Part shown: in pieces, positions 46,262 to 55,320 of the stretch
How the letters are laid out: the number at the start of each line of letters is the position of its first letter
Position numbering within the stretch: the stretch's first letter is position 1
NCBI GenBank assembly: GCA_947500525.1
Contig: CANMSH010000003.1
Coordinates: forward strand, 372,001-436,000
DNA from: an uncultured Flavobacteriaceae bacterium
Lineage (GTDB): Bacteria > Bacteroidota > Bacteroidia > Flavobacteriales > Flavobacteriaceae
DNA: 64,000 nucleotides
Direction of reading: 5' to 3'
Made by a program: the position numbers and the translations under genes
Notes under the pieces: model-generated
What the model saw: the letters and a program-made list of their open reading frames with translations, nothing else
What the model was told of the DNA's origin: nothing
Database searches by the model: none

Positions 46262-47199
46262 ACTTCTAGGTTTTCTAAGATTTTCTTTAATACAATTTGC
46301 GCTGCATAAGTTCTATTGTTCGCTTGAGAAATCACGATAGAATTTTCACTATCTAACACTGCATCTTCCACAACTACATTTCTTCTAACTGGCAAACAGT
46401 GCATGAACTTGGCCTGCCCTATTTTCTCTTGAGTTAACATCCAATTGGTATCTTTACTTTCTATTTTTCCGTAGTTCGTATAGCTACTCCAATTTTTCAC
46501 ATACACAATGTCAGCATCTTTCAACGCCTCTGATTGGTCATAAAAAAGAGGTGTGTTTTTGGTAATACTCGGATCTAATTCATATCCTTTTGGATGTGTA
46601 ATTGCAAAATCAACTTCTGACGATTGCATCATCCGAACAAACGAGTTTGCAACGGCATGAGGCAAAGCTTTGGGGTGCGGAGCCCATGACAAAACAACTT
46701 TTGGTTTTTTCTTAATTTTTAATTCTTCAATTGTAATCGCATCTGTTAAAGCTTGAAGTGGATGCGCTGTGGCACTCTCCATATTAACAATTGGTACCGA
46801 AGCGTGATTAACGAAACTCTTCAGCACCCATTCTGATTCATCTTTCATTTTATCCGTTAAGCTAGGAAATGCTCTCACGGCGATCACGTCAGCATATTGA
46901 GAAATCACCTGGGCCGCATCTTTTATATGTTCAGTAGTGTTCAAATTCATTACAGCACCATCTTCAAATTCTAAGTTCCAAGCGTCATTTACATTAAGAA
47001 CCATAACTTCCATACCCAAGTTTCTCGCGGCTTTCTCAGTACTCAATCGTGTTCTTAAGCTTGCATTAAAAAACAGCATTACAAGTGTTTTATGTTTACC
47101 GAGCTTTTCAAATGCAAAAGGTGCCTTCTTCAACTGGATCGCTTGCTGAATGGTATCAGCGAGGTTTGAAATATCGTTTATGCTTATATATTTTTTCAT
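46258..47199 (-). CDS. argF': N-acyl-L-ornithine carbamoyltransferase, probably succinyl type
   Basis: This enzyme carbamoylates an N-acylated ornithine in place of free ornithine. The 313-residue protein has the carbamoyl-phosphate motifs SLRTR (48-52), HPLQ and HCLPVRR. In the known families one residue sets the choice: Glu92 for acetylornithine (Xanthomonas) and Pro90 for succinylornithine (Bacteroides), and replacing the Glu by a small residue converts the former. Here the site in NTTEH carries Thr (T89), so succinylornithine seems more likely. It overlaps argB and argD by 4 nt each. Confidence 0.92.
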   Translation of the reverse strand: MKKYISINDISNLADTIQQAIQLKKAPFAFEKLGKHKTLVMLFFNASLRTRLSTEKAARNLGMEVMVLNVNDAWNLEFEDGAVMNLNTTEHIKDAAQVISQYADVIAVRAFPSLTDKMKDESEWVLKSFVNHASVPIVNMESATAHPLQALTDAITIEELKIKKKPKVVLSWAPHPKALPHAVANSFVRMMQSSEVDFAITHPKGYELDPSITKNTPLFYDQSEALKDADIVYVKNWSSYTNYGKIESKDTNWMLTQEKIGQAKFMHCLPVRRNVVVEDAVLDSENSIVISQANNRTYAAQIVLKKILENLEV

Positions 47200-48320
47200 A
47201 ATTCTTTTTCTAGTGCTTCAAATAACAAATTGAAGTGTTCTTTTTTAATTGTTAAAGGCGGAAGTATTCTTAACAAATTAGGATTCTTAGCACTTCCTGT
47301 AAAAATCTGATGCTTAAAAATTAAGTTTTGTCTTAGTTCTTTTATAGGAAAATCAAACTCTAACCCGAGCATTAATCCTCTACCTTTAACTTGCTTTACT
47401 TGTGTTAGGCCTTTTATCTTTTTCAAAAAATAAGAATAAACCTCTTGTACATTTTTGAGCAGTTCTTCTTGTTCTAGTACTTCTAAAACAGCCAAAGATG
47501 CCGCACAGGCCAAATGATTACCCCCAAACGTTGTTCCTAATAGACCATAAGAAGCCTTGATATTCTCATTAATTAAAATACCGCCAATAGGGAAACCATT
47601 ACCCATTCCTTTTGCCATAGAAATAATATCTGGTTGTATTTTATGTTTTTGAAAAGCGAAAAAATCTCCAGTTCTTCCAAAACCTGATTGTACTTCATCT
47701 ACTATAAGTAATGCACCATACTTTTGAGTAAGCGCGGCTAATCCTTGATAAAATTCGGTTGTGCTTTCGTCTAATCCACCAACTCCTTGGATGCACTCAA
47801 TTATTACGGCACATACATCATTTCCTTTTAAAGAACTTTCTACTCCGTTTAAATCTCCTAACTCAAAAAAGTCTACATCTTGCTGAGCATTTATTGGGGC
47901 TATAATTTTTTTGTTATCAGTAGCTACCACTGCTGCAGAAGTTCTTCCATGAAACGAGTTCTTAAAAGCAATTACTTTCTTTTTATTGGTATGAAAAGAA
48001 GCTAATTTTAGCGCATTCTCATTGGCTTCAGCTCCTGAGTTGCATAAAAACAGATTGTAATTAGTGCATCCTGAAAGTTGATGAATTTTTTCAACTAGTT
48101 TTTCTTGCAGATGATTTTGAACAGAGTTACTATAAAAACCAATCGTTTGTAATTGTTGACTTACGTTCGACACATACGTAGGATGGGAGTGTCCGATAGA
48201 CATGACGGCATGTCCTCCGTAAAGATCAAGATACTTTGTATTACTCTCATCATAAACAAAAACATCTTTGGCTTTCACCAAGTTCACGTCGAACAACGGA
48301 TATACATTAAATAGACTCAT
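47196..48320 (-). CDS. argD: Acyl-ornithine aminotransferase
   Basis: ArgD is the PLP enzyme that aminates N-acylglutamate semialdehyde to N-acylornithine. The 374-residue class III aminotransferase has the Asp motif LLIVDEVQSGFGRTG and the PLP lysine in SMAKGMGNGFPIGG. Helix and length are typical. It overlaps proC by 4 nt and argF' by 4 nt. Confidence 0.95.
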   Translation of the reverse strand: MSLFNVYPLFDVNLVKAKDVFVYDESNTKYLDLYGGHAVMSIGHSHPTYVSNVSQQLQTIGFYSNSVQNHLQEKLVEKIHQLSGCTNYNLFLCNSGAEANENALKLASFHTNKKKVIAFKNSFHGRTSAAVVATDNKKIIAPINAQQDVDFFELGDLNGVESSLKGNDVCAVIIECIQGVGGLDESTTEFYQGLAALTQKYGALLIVDEVQSGFGRTGDFFAFQKHKIQPDIISMAKGMGNGFPIGGILINENIKASYGLLGTTFGGNHLACAASLAVLEVLEQEELLKNVQEVYSYFLKKIKGLTQVKQVKGRGLMLGLEFDFPIKELRQNLIFKHQIFTGSAKNPNLLRILPPLTIKKEHFNLLFEALEKEL

Positions 48321-49117
48321 AATTGTTCTGTTTTTATAGTATTGATTTTATTAAAAGAAGAAACCATCCCTTGAATTAAAGAGGAACTCAAGCCTTTGTG
48401 CTCCATTTGATTCAACCCTTCTATGGTACAACCTTTTGGAGTTGTTACCCTATCAATTTCTTGCTCTGGGTGATTTCCAGATGTAATTAATAAGCTTGCA
48501 GCTCCTTCGCATGTATGCATAGCCAATTCTTGCGCTTCTTTAGCATCAAAACCTAGTTGAATGGCTGCTTGTGTTGTTGCACGAATTAATCGCATCCAAA
48601 ATGCAATTCCACTGGCACAAACAACTGTTGCCGCTTGCATTTGTGTTTCGGGTATGGCAATCGTGGTACCGAGGCGATTGAAAATTGCCTCTGCAACTTT
48701 GATCCGCTTTTTTCCCAATTCATTACTACAAATACAGGTCATTGATTTTCCAACGGCAATAGCCGTATTGGGCATTGCTCTTATTACAAATCGTTCTTGA
48801 CCAACAACAGCTTCCATCTTATCAATTGAGTACCCCGTAATTGTAGAAATTAATACATGTTTCTCAGTAAGTAAAGGTTCTATTTGCTCTAAAATACCTT
48901 CAAAATGTCTTGGTTGCACCGCAAATATTAAAATATCTGATTGTTGAACCGCCTCTACATTATCACTTGTTAATACTACGTCTTTATAGCCATCAAAACT
49001 TTCAAGACCTTCTATGTTTCTTTTGGTCAAATACAAACTGGTGATTGCATTAGCTGCAATTAAGCCTCTTGCTATTGACTCACCCAAATTTCCTGTTCCT
49101 ATTATTGCTATTTTCAT
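48317..49117 (-). CDS. proC: Pyrroline-5-carboxylate reductase
   Basis: ProC reduces pyrroline-5-carboxylate to proline. The 266-residue protein opens with the Rossmann motif IIGTGNLGESIARGL. The C-terminal signature region reads EIDRVTTPKGCTIEGLNQME. It sits inside the arginine operon between argC and argD. This places proline and arginine synthesis, which share semialdehyde chemistry, under one transcript. It starts 8 bp after argC. Confidence 0.95.
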   Translation of the reverse strand: MKIAIIGTGNLGESIARGLIAANAITSLYLTKRNIEGLESFDGYKDVVLTSDNVEAVQQSDILIFAVQPRHFEGILEQIEPLLTEKHVLISTITGYSIDKMEAVVGQERFVIRAMPNTAIAVGKSMTCICSNELGKKRIKVAEAIFNRLGTTIAIPETQMQAATVVCASGIAFWMRLIRATTQAAIQLGFDAKEAQELAMHTCEGAASLLITSGNHPEQEIDRVTTPKGCTIEGLNQMEHKGLSSSLIQGMVSSFNKINTIKTEQL

Positions 49118-49125
49118 ATCTATTT

Positions 49126-50103
49126 TTAAAAAAAGTTAGCCTTTAGCTGTAATCCTTCTTTCTCTTCAAAGCCGAACATCAAATTCATATTCTGAATTGC
49201 TTGTCCGGAAGCTCCTTTTAAAAGATTATCAATACAGCTAGTAATTAATAATGTGTTATTATGTTTGTGTAAATGGATCAAGCATTTATTGGTATTCACC
49301 ACTTGTTTGAGATGTAATTCATTCTCTGATACGAAAGTAAAGGCCGCATCTTTGTAGAATGACTTATATAGATCATTTGCTGTTTCAAGGTTTCCATCAA
49401 ACTTCGTGTAAGCTGTTGCAAAAATACCTCTCGAGAAATTTCCTCGATTTGGCATAAAGTGAATATCAGAATCCACCTCTTCTTGTAATTGTTCTAAAGA
49501 CTGATGAATTTCATCTAAATGCTGATGCACAAAAGGTTTATAGTATGAAAAATTGTTATCTCTCCATGTAAAATGAGTTGTTTTAGATAATGAAGTGCCC
49601 GCTCCTGTAGCACCAGTAACTGCATTAACATGTACAGAATCTTGAATTAAATTTGCATTCGCCAAGGGCAGCAAAGCAAGTTGTATCGCAGTTGCAAAAC
49701 AACCTGGATTAGCCACATATTTTGCCTCTTTGATAACTTCTTTTTGCAATTCTGGCAATCCGTAAATGAATTCCTTTTGGTTAAATACTTGATCCTTTAC
49801 TAACCTAAAATCATTACTCAAGTCAATTATTTTCGTTGTTGACGAAAAAGTATATTCTTTGAGAAAATTTTTAGAGTTTCCATGTCCAAGACATAGAAAC
49901 AATACGTCAATATTTGTATCAACAGTATTGGTGAATGACATATCTGTAGAACCCACTAAATCTTGATGAATACTGCTTATTTTATTACCCGCATTAGACG
50001 TACTATAGACAAAATTTAACGTTACTTTAGAATGATGTAACAGCAATCTAATTAATTCTCCCGCAGTATATCCTGCACCTCCTATAATTCCAATTTGTAA
50101 CAT
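49126..50103 (-). CDS. argC: N-acyl-gamma-glutamyl-phosphate reductase
   Basis: ArgC reduces acylglutamyl phosphate to the semialdehyde with NADPH. The 325-residue protein has GIIGGAGYTAGELIRLLLHH at the start and the catalytic cysteine in ANPGCFATAIQLALLPL. The substrate region includes HFMPNRGNFSRGI. It directly abuts argG. Confidence 0.97.
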   Translation of the reverse strand: MLQIGIIGGAGYTAGELIRLLLHHSKVTLNFVYSTSNAGNKISSIHQDLVGSTDMSFTNTVDTNIDVLFLCLGHGNSKNFLKEYTFSSTTKIIDLSNDFRLVKDQVFNQKEFIYGLPELQKEVIKEAKYVANPGCFATAIQLALLPLANANLIQDSVHVNAVTGATGAGTSLSKTTHFTWRDNNFSYYKPFVHQHLDEIHQSLEQLQEEVDSDIHFMPNRGNFSRGIFATAYTKFDGNLETANDLYKSFYKDAAFTFVSENELHLKQVVNTNKCLIHLHKHNNTLLITSCIDNLLKGASGQAIQNMNLMFGFEEKEGLQLKANFF

Positions 50104-51288
50104 TTACTTTGAATTTACTTGTTGATATATTTTATTTTGATTGCCTAGAATTTTTATAAATCCTTTGGCTTCGTCTGCGCTCCATCCTTTATTCATTTCT
50201 CCATAGCTACCAAACTTGGCATTCATAAGATCATGATCAGAATTGATTCCATCTAATGTAAAATGGTAGGGCTTCAAACTAACAGTTACAGTACCGGAAA
50301 CTTGTTGTTGACTACTTTCTAAAAAAGCTTCAATGTTTCGCATTACTGGATCTAAATATTGACCTTCATGTAAATGCATACCATAAAAACTGGCTAAATA
50401 TTCTTTGTGTTGTAATTGCCACTTTGTAAGTGTATGCTTCTCTAGCAAGTGATGTGCTTTGATTGTGATTAAGGCCGCCGACGCCTCAAAACCTACTCTT
50501 CCTTTAATGCCCACAATAGTGTCACCTACATGAATATCTCTACCAATACCATAAGCTGAAGCCAGCCCATTTAGTAATTCAATATTTTTTTGCGGATCGT
50601 TCTTATTACCATTCAATGCCACAAACTCTCCTTTTTCAAAGGTCAAAGCTACTTTTTGTTCTGTTTCATGTAATACTTGAGAAGGGTAAGCACTTTCTGG
50701 TAATGGTTTATTTGAAGTAAGCGTTTCATCACCACCGACACTTGTTCCCCACAATCCTTTATTAATTGAATACTTGGCTTTTTGCCAAGACATATCAACC
50801 CCATTTTTAATGAGATACTCTATTTCTTCTTCACGGGCTAATTTTTTATCTCTTATCGGTGTAATAATTTCAATTTCTGGAGCTAGGGTTTGAAAAATCA
50901 TATCAAATCTCACTTGATCATTCCCGGCCCCTGTACTTCCATGGGCAATATATTTCGCTCCGATACTTTTGGCATGCTCTATTACCTCTATTGCTTGAAC
51001 AATTCGTTCAGCACTAACTGATAGCGGATAGGTGTTATTTTTTAATACATTCCCATATATCAAATACTTAACTACCTTAGTATAAAAAGTCTCAACAGCA
51101 TCTATATTTTTATAGGTCTCTACTCCCATTTTATAGGCTTTTTCTTCTATTGCTGTTATTTCTTCTACGTCAAATCCTCCTGTATTTACGCTTACAGCAT
51201 GTACTTCGAAGTTCTTATCTTTTGACAGATGCACTGCACAATATGACGTGTCTAAACCGCCACTATAGGCTAATACTAATTTTTTCAT
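50104..51288 (-). CDS. argG: Argininosuccinate synthase
   Basis: ArgG joins citrulline and aspartate using ATP. The protein has about 394 residues with the PP-loop LAYSGGLDTSYCAV at the N-terminus and the segment HGSTGAGNDQVRFD. The frame is open to a TTG at 51312, but the ATG at 51288 (MKKLVLAYSGG) gives the family start and is preferred. It is second in the operon after the GNAT gene. Confidence 0.96.
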   Translation of the reverse strand: MKKLVLAYSGGLDTSYCAVHLSKDKNFEVHAVSVNTGGFDVEEITAIEEKAYKMGVETYKNIDAVETFYTKVVKYLIYGNVLKNNTYPLSVSAERIVQAIEVIEHAKSIGAKYIAHGSTGAGNDQVRFDMIFQTLAPEIEIITPIRDKKLAREEEIEYLIKNGVDMSWQKAKYSINKGLWGTSVGGDETLTSNKPLPESAYPSQVLHETEQKVALTFEKGEFVALNGNKNDPQKNIELLNGLASAYGIGRDIHVGDTIVGIKGRVGFEASAALITIKAHHLLEKHTLTKWQLQHKEYLASFYGMHLHEGQYLDPVMRNIEAFLESSQQQVSGTVTVSLKPYHFTLDGINSDHDLMNAKFGSYGEMNKGWSADEAKGFIKILGNQNKIYQQVNSK

Positions 51289-51343
51289 TTTTCCTCTGTT
51301 ATTGTTTTTCAATTATAAAATGTGTCGCATTAAAATACACGGT

Positions 51344-51958
51344 TCATTTCTTGTCCTTCTTTAAATACATTGTTTCCTTGATATGTTTTAACCTTTGAAA
51401 CACATTCTTTTTTATTTGTTTACTTTCTTTTTGCTTTGCATTTGCATCATACAGCATCCCAGTACATAAACACATTTTTTGTTCTGTACGTTGCAAAACA
51501 TCATAATTTTTACAGGTTTGACATCCATCCCAAAAAGTTTGATCTTCTGTAAGTTCAGAAAATGTCACTGGCTTGTACCCTAAATCACTATTCATTTTCA
51601 TAACCGCTAATCCTGTTGTGATACTAAAAATTTTAGCCTTTGGGAATTTAGTTTTCGAATGTTCAAATACGCGTTGCTTTATCTGCTTTGCATAACCTTT
51701 GCCCCTATAGTCTGGATGTACAATCAAACCTGAGTTCGCAACAAACTTACCATGGCTCCATGCTTCGATGTAGCAAAAGCCAACGAAATTCTTTCCGTCT
51801 AAGGCAATAACGGCATTACCGTTTTCCATTTTTGTTGTGATATATTCTGGAGTACGTTTGGCGATTCCCGTACCTCTAACATTTGCAGATTCTGCAATGG
51901 TTTCGCAGATGACTGCGGCGTAAACGCTATGTGATTTATCAGCAATAACAATTTTCAT
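51344..51958 (-). CDS. GNAT acyltransferase with Cys-rich tail, head of the arg operon
   Basis: A 204-residue GNAT protein with the acyl-CoA motif VHPDYRGKGYAKQIKQRV. After the fold comes a cysteine set CQTC, 13 residues, CLC, and then a basic C-terminal tail rich in Lys. It is the first gene of the arginine operon and no other acylglutamate synthase is present. It may therefore make N-acetyl- or N-succinylglutamate. This is inferred from position. The four Cys could bind a metal or respond to redox state. Confidence 0.85.
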   Translation of the reverse strand: MKIVIADKSHSVYAAVICETIAESANVRGTGIAKRTPEYITTKMENGNAVIALDGKNFVGFCYIEAWSHGKFVANSGLIVHPDYRGKGYAKQIKQRVFEHSKTKFPKAKIFSITTGLAVMKMNSDLGYKPVTFSELTEDQTFWDGCQTCKNYDVLQRTEQKMCLCTGMLYDANAKQKESKQIKKNVFQRLKHIKETMYLKKDKK

Positions 51959-52009
51959 TGTTGATGATTTTATGATGGTTAAAAAAAAATTTGTTTATTC
52001 TTGAAAGGA

Positions 52010-52080
52010 GAACCGGACACACCTAAGTTCTAAATACTGAAACACCCTTACGGGCGACGCGGAAAATTGCGGCGTTCTCT
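52010..52080 (-). promoter_or_regulatory. GC-rich structured leader patch
   Basis: Read on the - strand, GAGAAC near one end pairs with GTTCTC near the other. Between them CGCCC, the loop GTAA and GGGTG form a short stem, with GC-rich sequence around. It lies 52-122 bp upstream of the first codon of the arg operon. A leader RNA element is possible; no known riboswitch class was recognised. Confidence 0.4.
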
Positions 52081-52086
52081 TCTAGT

Positions 52087-52104
52087 GTTATTGGGAACAA
52101 TAAC
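52087..52104. promoter_or_regulatory. Perfect inverted repeat GTTATTG-N4-CAATAAC
   Basis: Two 7-bp arms separated by GGAA form an operator-like dyad upstream of the arginine operon. It could bind a dimeric regulator or form a small hairpin. Confidence 0.4.
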
Positions 52105-52148
52105 TGGGTTAAAAGAAAATAATATGTGAGTTTTTGTGTACAAGTGTT

Positions 52149-52248
52149 AAAAAATAAAATGACGTATTCGATTTGTTTGATGCTATAGAATTAGCGGCGG
52201 CGAAAGCGCACGGGCAAACTGGGTATTTCGAAACGTATTTTATTTTTT
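52149..52248. repeat. 100-bp element with long terminal inverted repeats (MITE-like)
   Basis: The ends AAAAAATAAAAT (52149-52160) and ATTTTATTTTTT (52237-52248) pair perfectly. Inward, ACGT and TTCGA pair with their counterparts after single-base bulges, giving about 21 bp. The centre is GC-rich (GCGGCGGCGAAAGCGC). The flanks AAGTGTT and AAGTATT are nearly identical and could be a decayed target duplication. It may instead be a hairpin terminator. Confidence 0.5.
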
Positions 52249-52263
52249 GAAGTATTCATAGAA

Positions 52264-52271
52264 CAAACTTA
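52264..52271 (-). promoter_or_regulatory. Possible -7 box for the arginine operon
   Basis: On the - strand this reads TAAGTTTG, an exact TAnnTTTG match. If used, it would give a leader of about 300 nt. No -33 element is clear, so support is weak. Confidence 0.3.
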
Positions 52272-52417
52272 TATAAATAATTTTTATTAACCATAAGAGT
52301 CATCACTTTTTTCGAAAGAATTATGAATTCTTAAGTTTACACGAGTTTAAATTTTCAAAATTCTATTTTTCTCTCATTTTTTTAAGAAAACCTCACTCAT
52401 CTAATTTACTTCTTGAG

Positions 52418-54016
52418 TTATAAGATATAATCGGTACTTACAAAATTAGATTTCTTAGACGTTAATAAGTCTTCTAAAATTTCATTGTTGTAATCATTGT
52501 CTTTAGAGGCAATGAATGTTCTAATAGAAAAGCTACGTAAAGCATCGTGTACGCTCAATGTTGAAACAGCAGAATCTTTTCTTCCCGTAAACGGAAAAAC
52601 ATCAGGACCTCGCTGACAAGAACTATTCAAATTTACACGACATACTAAATTCACTAGTGTATCTATCAATCTTGATAATTGATCTACATCTCTTCCAAAG
52701 ATACTCACTTGTTGACCATAATTTGAATCGGCAATGTCATCCAAAGGATCTTCTATATTGTTGAATGATCGTATCGGTACCACCGGGCCAAATTGCTCCT
52801 CTTCATATACTTTCATTTCTTTAGAAACAGGATAAAGTACTGCCGGAAATATAAAGTTATCTAATAACTCCCCTCCTTTTTTGTTAATGACTTTGGCACC
52901 TTTAGAAGTAGCATCGTCTATCAAATCTTGTATATATTCTACTTTACCTGGTTCTGGTAAGGGTGTTAACTTTACACCTTCTTCCCAAGGGTTTCCAAAT
53001 TTTAGAGCATCTACTTTTTCAATATAACGTTTGTTAAATTCATCAGCAATGTCCTCATGTACATATACAATCTTTAGAGCTGTACATCGCTGTCCGTTAT
53101 ATGAAAGTGTACCTGCAATACATTCACTCACTGCTAAATCAATATCAGCATCAGGCAAAACAATTGCCGGGTTTTTCGCTTCTAAGCCCAATACCAATCT
53201 CAATCTATTCGATTTCGGATGCAAACTTTGCAAAGCATTTGCCGAAGAACTATGACCAATTAGGGCGAGTACATCGACTTTACCCGATTTCATGATTGGT
53301 GAAGCCACGACACGACCTCTACCATAGACCACATTTACAACACCTTTCGGAAAACTCTCTTTAAAGATTTCTAGCAATGGTGAAATCAATAAAACACCAT
53401 GTTTTGCAGGCTTAAAAACGGTCGTATTTCCCATAATCAACGCTGGAATCAACAAACAAAAAGTTTCATTAAGCGGATAATTATAAGGGCCCAAACAAAG
53501 AACTACTCCCAGTGGACCTCTTCGTATATGTGCATGGATTCCTCCGTTTTTCTCGAAACGTGCACTATCACGATCCATGTTTTTATAATCCTCAATAGTA
53601 TCGTATATATAATCGATAGTTCTATCGAATTCCTTTTCTGCGTCTGCTACAGTTTTACAAATTTCCCATACCAAATATTTAACAACCTCATCACGTTTGG
53701 TCTTCATTTTTTCAACAAAGGCCTCCATGTGTTCAATTCGATTTGCCACCTTCATTGTAGGCCAAACCCCTTGTCCTTTGTCATAAGCCTTGCATGCGGC
53801 ATCTAGTGCTTCTAAAGCTTGCTTTTCTTCTAAGTTAGGAACTGTTCCTAAAAAAGTTTGCTCTAATTTGCCATCCTCATTTGGTGTCAAAATAGGCGAA
53901 TACACATTCGCCATATCACCGTTCCATTTTACTAATTCGTTATTTACCAAATAACTATCTTGATGTAAAGGTGCATTTAATTGTAAATTTTGAGGAATTG
54001 TATCTATAGTTGTCAT
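52418..54016 (-). CDS. gapN: NADP-dependent glyceraldehyde-3-phosphate dehydrogenase (GapN-type ALDH)
   Basis: A 532-residue aldehyde dehydrogenase. The catalytic Cys is in [12 protein letters not shown], the general-base Glu in [13 protein letters not shown], and the N-terminal active-site Asn in [14 protein letters not shown]. The C-terminal segment [20 protein letters not shown] fits the phosphorylating-independent GapN group. GapN oxidises glyceraldehyde 3-phosphate to 3-phosphoglycerate and makes NADPH. It starts 41 bp after ilvA on the same strand. NADPH from it could serve IlvC, though that link is a guess. Confidence 0.87.
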   Translation of the reverse strand: MTTIDTIPQNLQLNAPLHQDSYLVNNELVKWNGDMANVYSPILTPNEDGKLEQTFLGTVPNLEEKQALEALDAACKAYDKGQGVWPTMKVANRIEHMEAFVEKMKTKRDEVVKYLVWEICKTVADAEKEFDRTIDYIYDTIEDYKNMDRDSARFEKNGGIHAHIRRGPLGVVLCLGPYNYPLNETFCLLIPALIMGNTTVFKPAKHGVLLISPLLEIFKESFPKGVVNVVYGRGRVVASPIMKSGKVDVLALIGHSSSANALQSLHPKSNRLRLVLGLEAKNPAIVLPDADIDLAVSECIAGTLSYNGQRCTALKIVYVHEDIADEFNKRYIEKVDALKFGNPWEEGVKLTPLPEPGKVEYIQDLIDDATSKGAKVINKKGGELLDNFIFPAVLYPVSKEMKVYEEEQFGPVVPIRSFNNIEDPLDDIADSNYGQQVSIFGRDVDQLSRLIDTLVNLVCRVNLNSSCQRGPDVFPFTGRKDSAVSTLSVHDALRSFSIRTFIASKDNDYNNEILEDLLTSKKSNFVSTDYIL

Positions 54017-54057
54017 CTTGTATTTTTATAAAATTTGCCAAGACAAAGTTCGTATAA

Positions 54058-55320
54058 TTAAACTAAGAATTGAAATAAATCGGGCTTATTGTTTAAATAG
54101 TCGCCATAGAAGTTTCTTTCCTTCATGCGCGCCACCAATGGTTCTAAATCTTTTTGATTTTTTAGCTCAATACCAACAACTGCAGGCGCGTTTTCTCGAC
54201 TTGATTTCTTGGTATATTCAAAATGAGTAATATCGTCATTAGGACCTAAAATATCGGCTACAAACTCTTTTAAAGCTCCCGCCCTTTGCGGAAATCGAAT
54301 AATAAAATAATGCTTTAAATCAGCATGTAGTAAGGCACGTTCTTTTATTTCAGCAGTTCGAGTAATATCATTATTACTTCCACTCACAATACAAACAACA
54401 TTTTTACCTTTAATTTCTTCTTTATAAAGATCTAACGCTGCTAAGGTCAAGGCTCCTGCTGGTTCAACAACTATCGCATCGCGATTGTATAAATCTAATA
54501 TTGTTTGACATACCTTACCTTCGGGAATAGTAACCATGTCACTCAAGTTTTCTTTACAAATATTGAATGTCAATTCTCCAACTTGCTGTACAGCAGCACC
54601 ATCAATAAACTTCTCAATAGACTCTAATCGTACTGTTTTATTTTTCTCTAATGCCATTTTCATGGAAGGTGCCCCTGCGGGCTCTACTCCTATAATCTTG
54701 GTATTTGGAGACATAATTTTAAATACGCTTGACAAACCTGCTGCCAATCCACCACCACCTACAGGAACGAAGACAAAATCTATATTTTCGCTGCTTTGTT
54801 CTAAAATTTCTAATCCTACAGTAGCTTGTCCTTCTATTATTTTTTCATCATCAAAAGGATGTACAAATGTTTTAGATAAACGATCACATTCGGTTTTCGC
54901 AGCATTGTAAGCATCATCAAAAGTATCGCCAATGAGCTCTATTGAAACATAATTCCCTCCAAACATCCGCACCTGCTCTACTTTTTGATTCGGAGTGGGA
55001 GCGGGCATAAAGATCGTACCTTGAATTTTTAATTTTCGACAAGCAAAAGCTACACCTTGGGCATGATTCCCAGCACTAGCGCACACTATTCCGTTTTCTA
55101 ATTGCTCTTCGGTTAAGGAACTCATCTTATTATAGGCTCCTCGAATCTTATAGGATCGCACCTGTTGCAGGTCTTCTCTTTTTAGAAGTACATTCGAATC
55201 AAAGGTATTAGAATAGCTATAATTTGGCATTAAAGGAGTTACCGTAACAACGTCTTTCAACGCAATTACGGCATTCCTAATGTCAACCAATTTTGGGTTA
55301 TATATGGTCTTAACCTTCAT
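54058..55320 (-). CDS. ilvA: Threonine dehydratase (biosynthetic)
   Basis: IlvA deaminates threonine to 2-oxobutyrate, the entry to isoleucine. The 420-residue PLP enzyme has the lysine motif RSYKIRGAYNKM, the segment ASAGNHAQGVAFAC and the PLP phosphate loop PVGGGGLAAGL. The C-terminal ACT-like regulatory region (about 330-420) is single, whereas the 514-residue E. coli enzyme has two. It directly abuts ilvC. Confidence 0.95.
   Translation of the reverse strand: MKVKTIYNPKLVDIRNAVIALKDVVTVTPLMPNYSYSNTFDSNVLLKREDLQQVRSYKIRGAYNKMSSLTEEQLENGIVCASAGNHAQGVAFACRKLKIQGTIFMPAPTPNQKVEQVRMFGGNYVSIELIGDTFDDAYNAAKTECDRLSKTFVHPFDDEKIIEGQATVGLEILEQSSENIDFVFVPVGGGGLAAGLSSVFKIMSPNTKIIGVEPAGAPSMKMALEKNKTVRLESIEKFIDGAAVQQVGELTFNICKENLSDMVTIPEGKVCQTILDLYNRDAIVVEPAGALTLAALDLYKEEIKGKNVVCIVSGSNNDITRTAEIKERALLHADLKHYFIIRFPQRAGALKEFVADILGPNDDITHFEYTKKSSRENAPAVVGIELKNQKDLEPLVARMKERNFYGDYLNNKPDLFQFLV

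Larger units (their letters stand above)
51959..52417. other. 459-bp gene-free region upstream of the arginine operon
   Basis: No ORF is credible here. Reading on the - strand towards the operon, it holds a possible -7 box (52264-52271), a 100-bp element with terminal inverted repeats (52149-52248), a perfect inverted repeat (52087-52104) and a GC-rich structured patch (52010-52080). A 9-nt T-run comes last, about 20 bp before the GNAT ATG. The GC-rich patches stand out in A/T-rich DNA. Confidence 0.6.
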
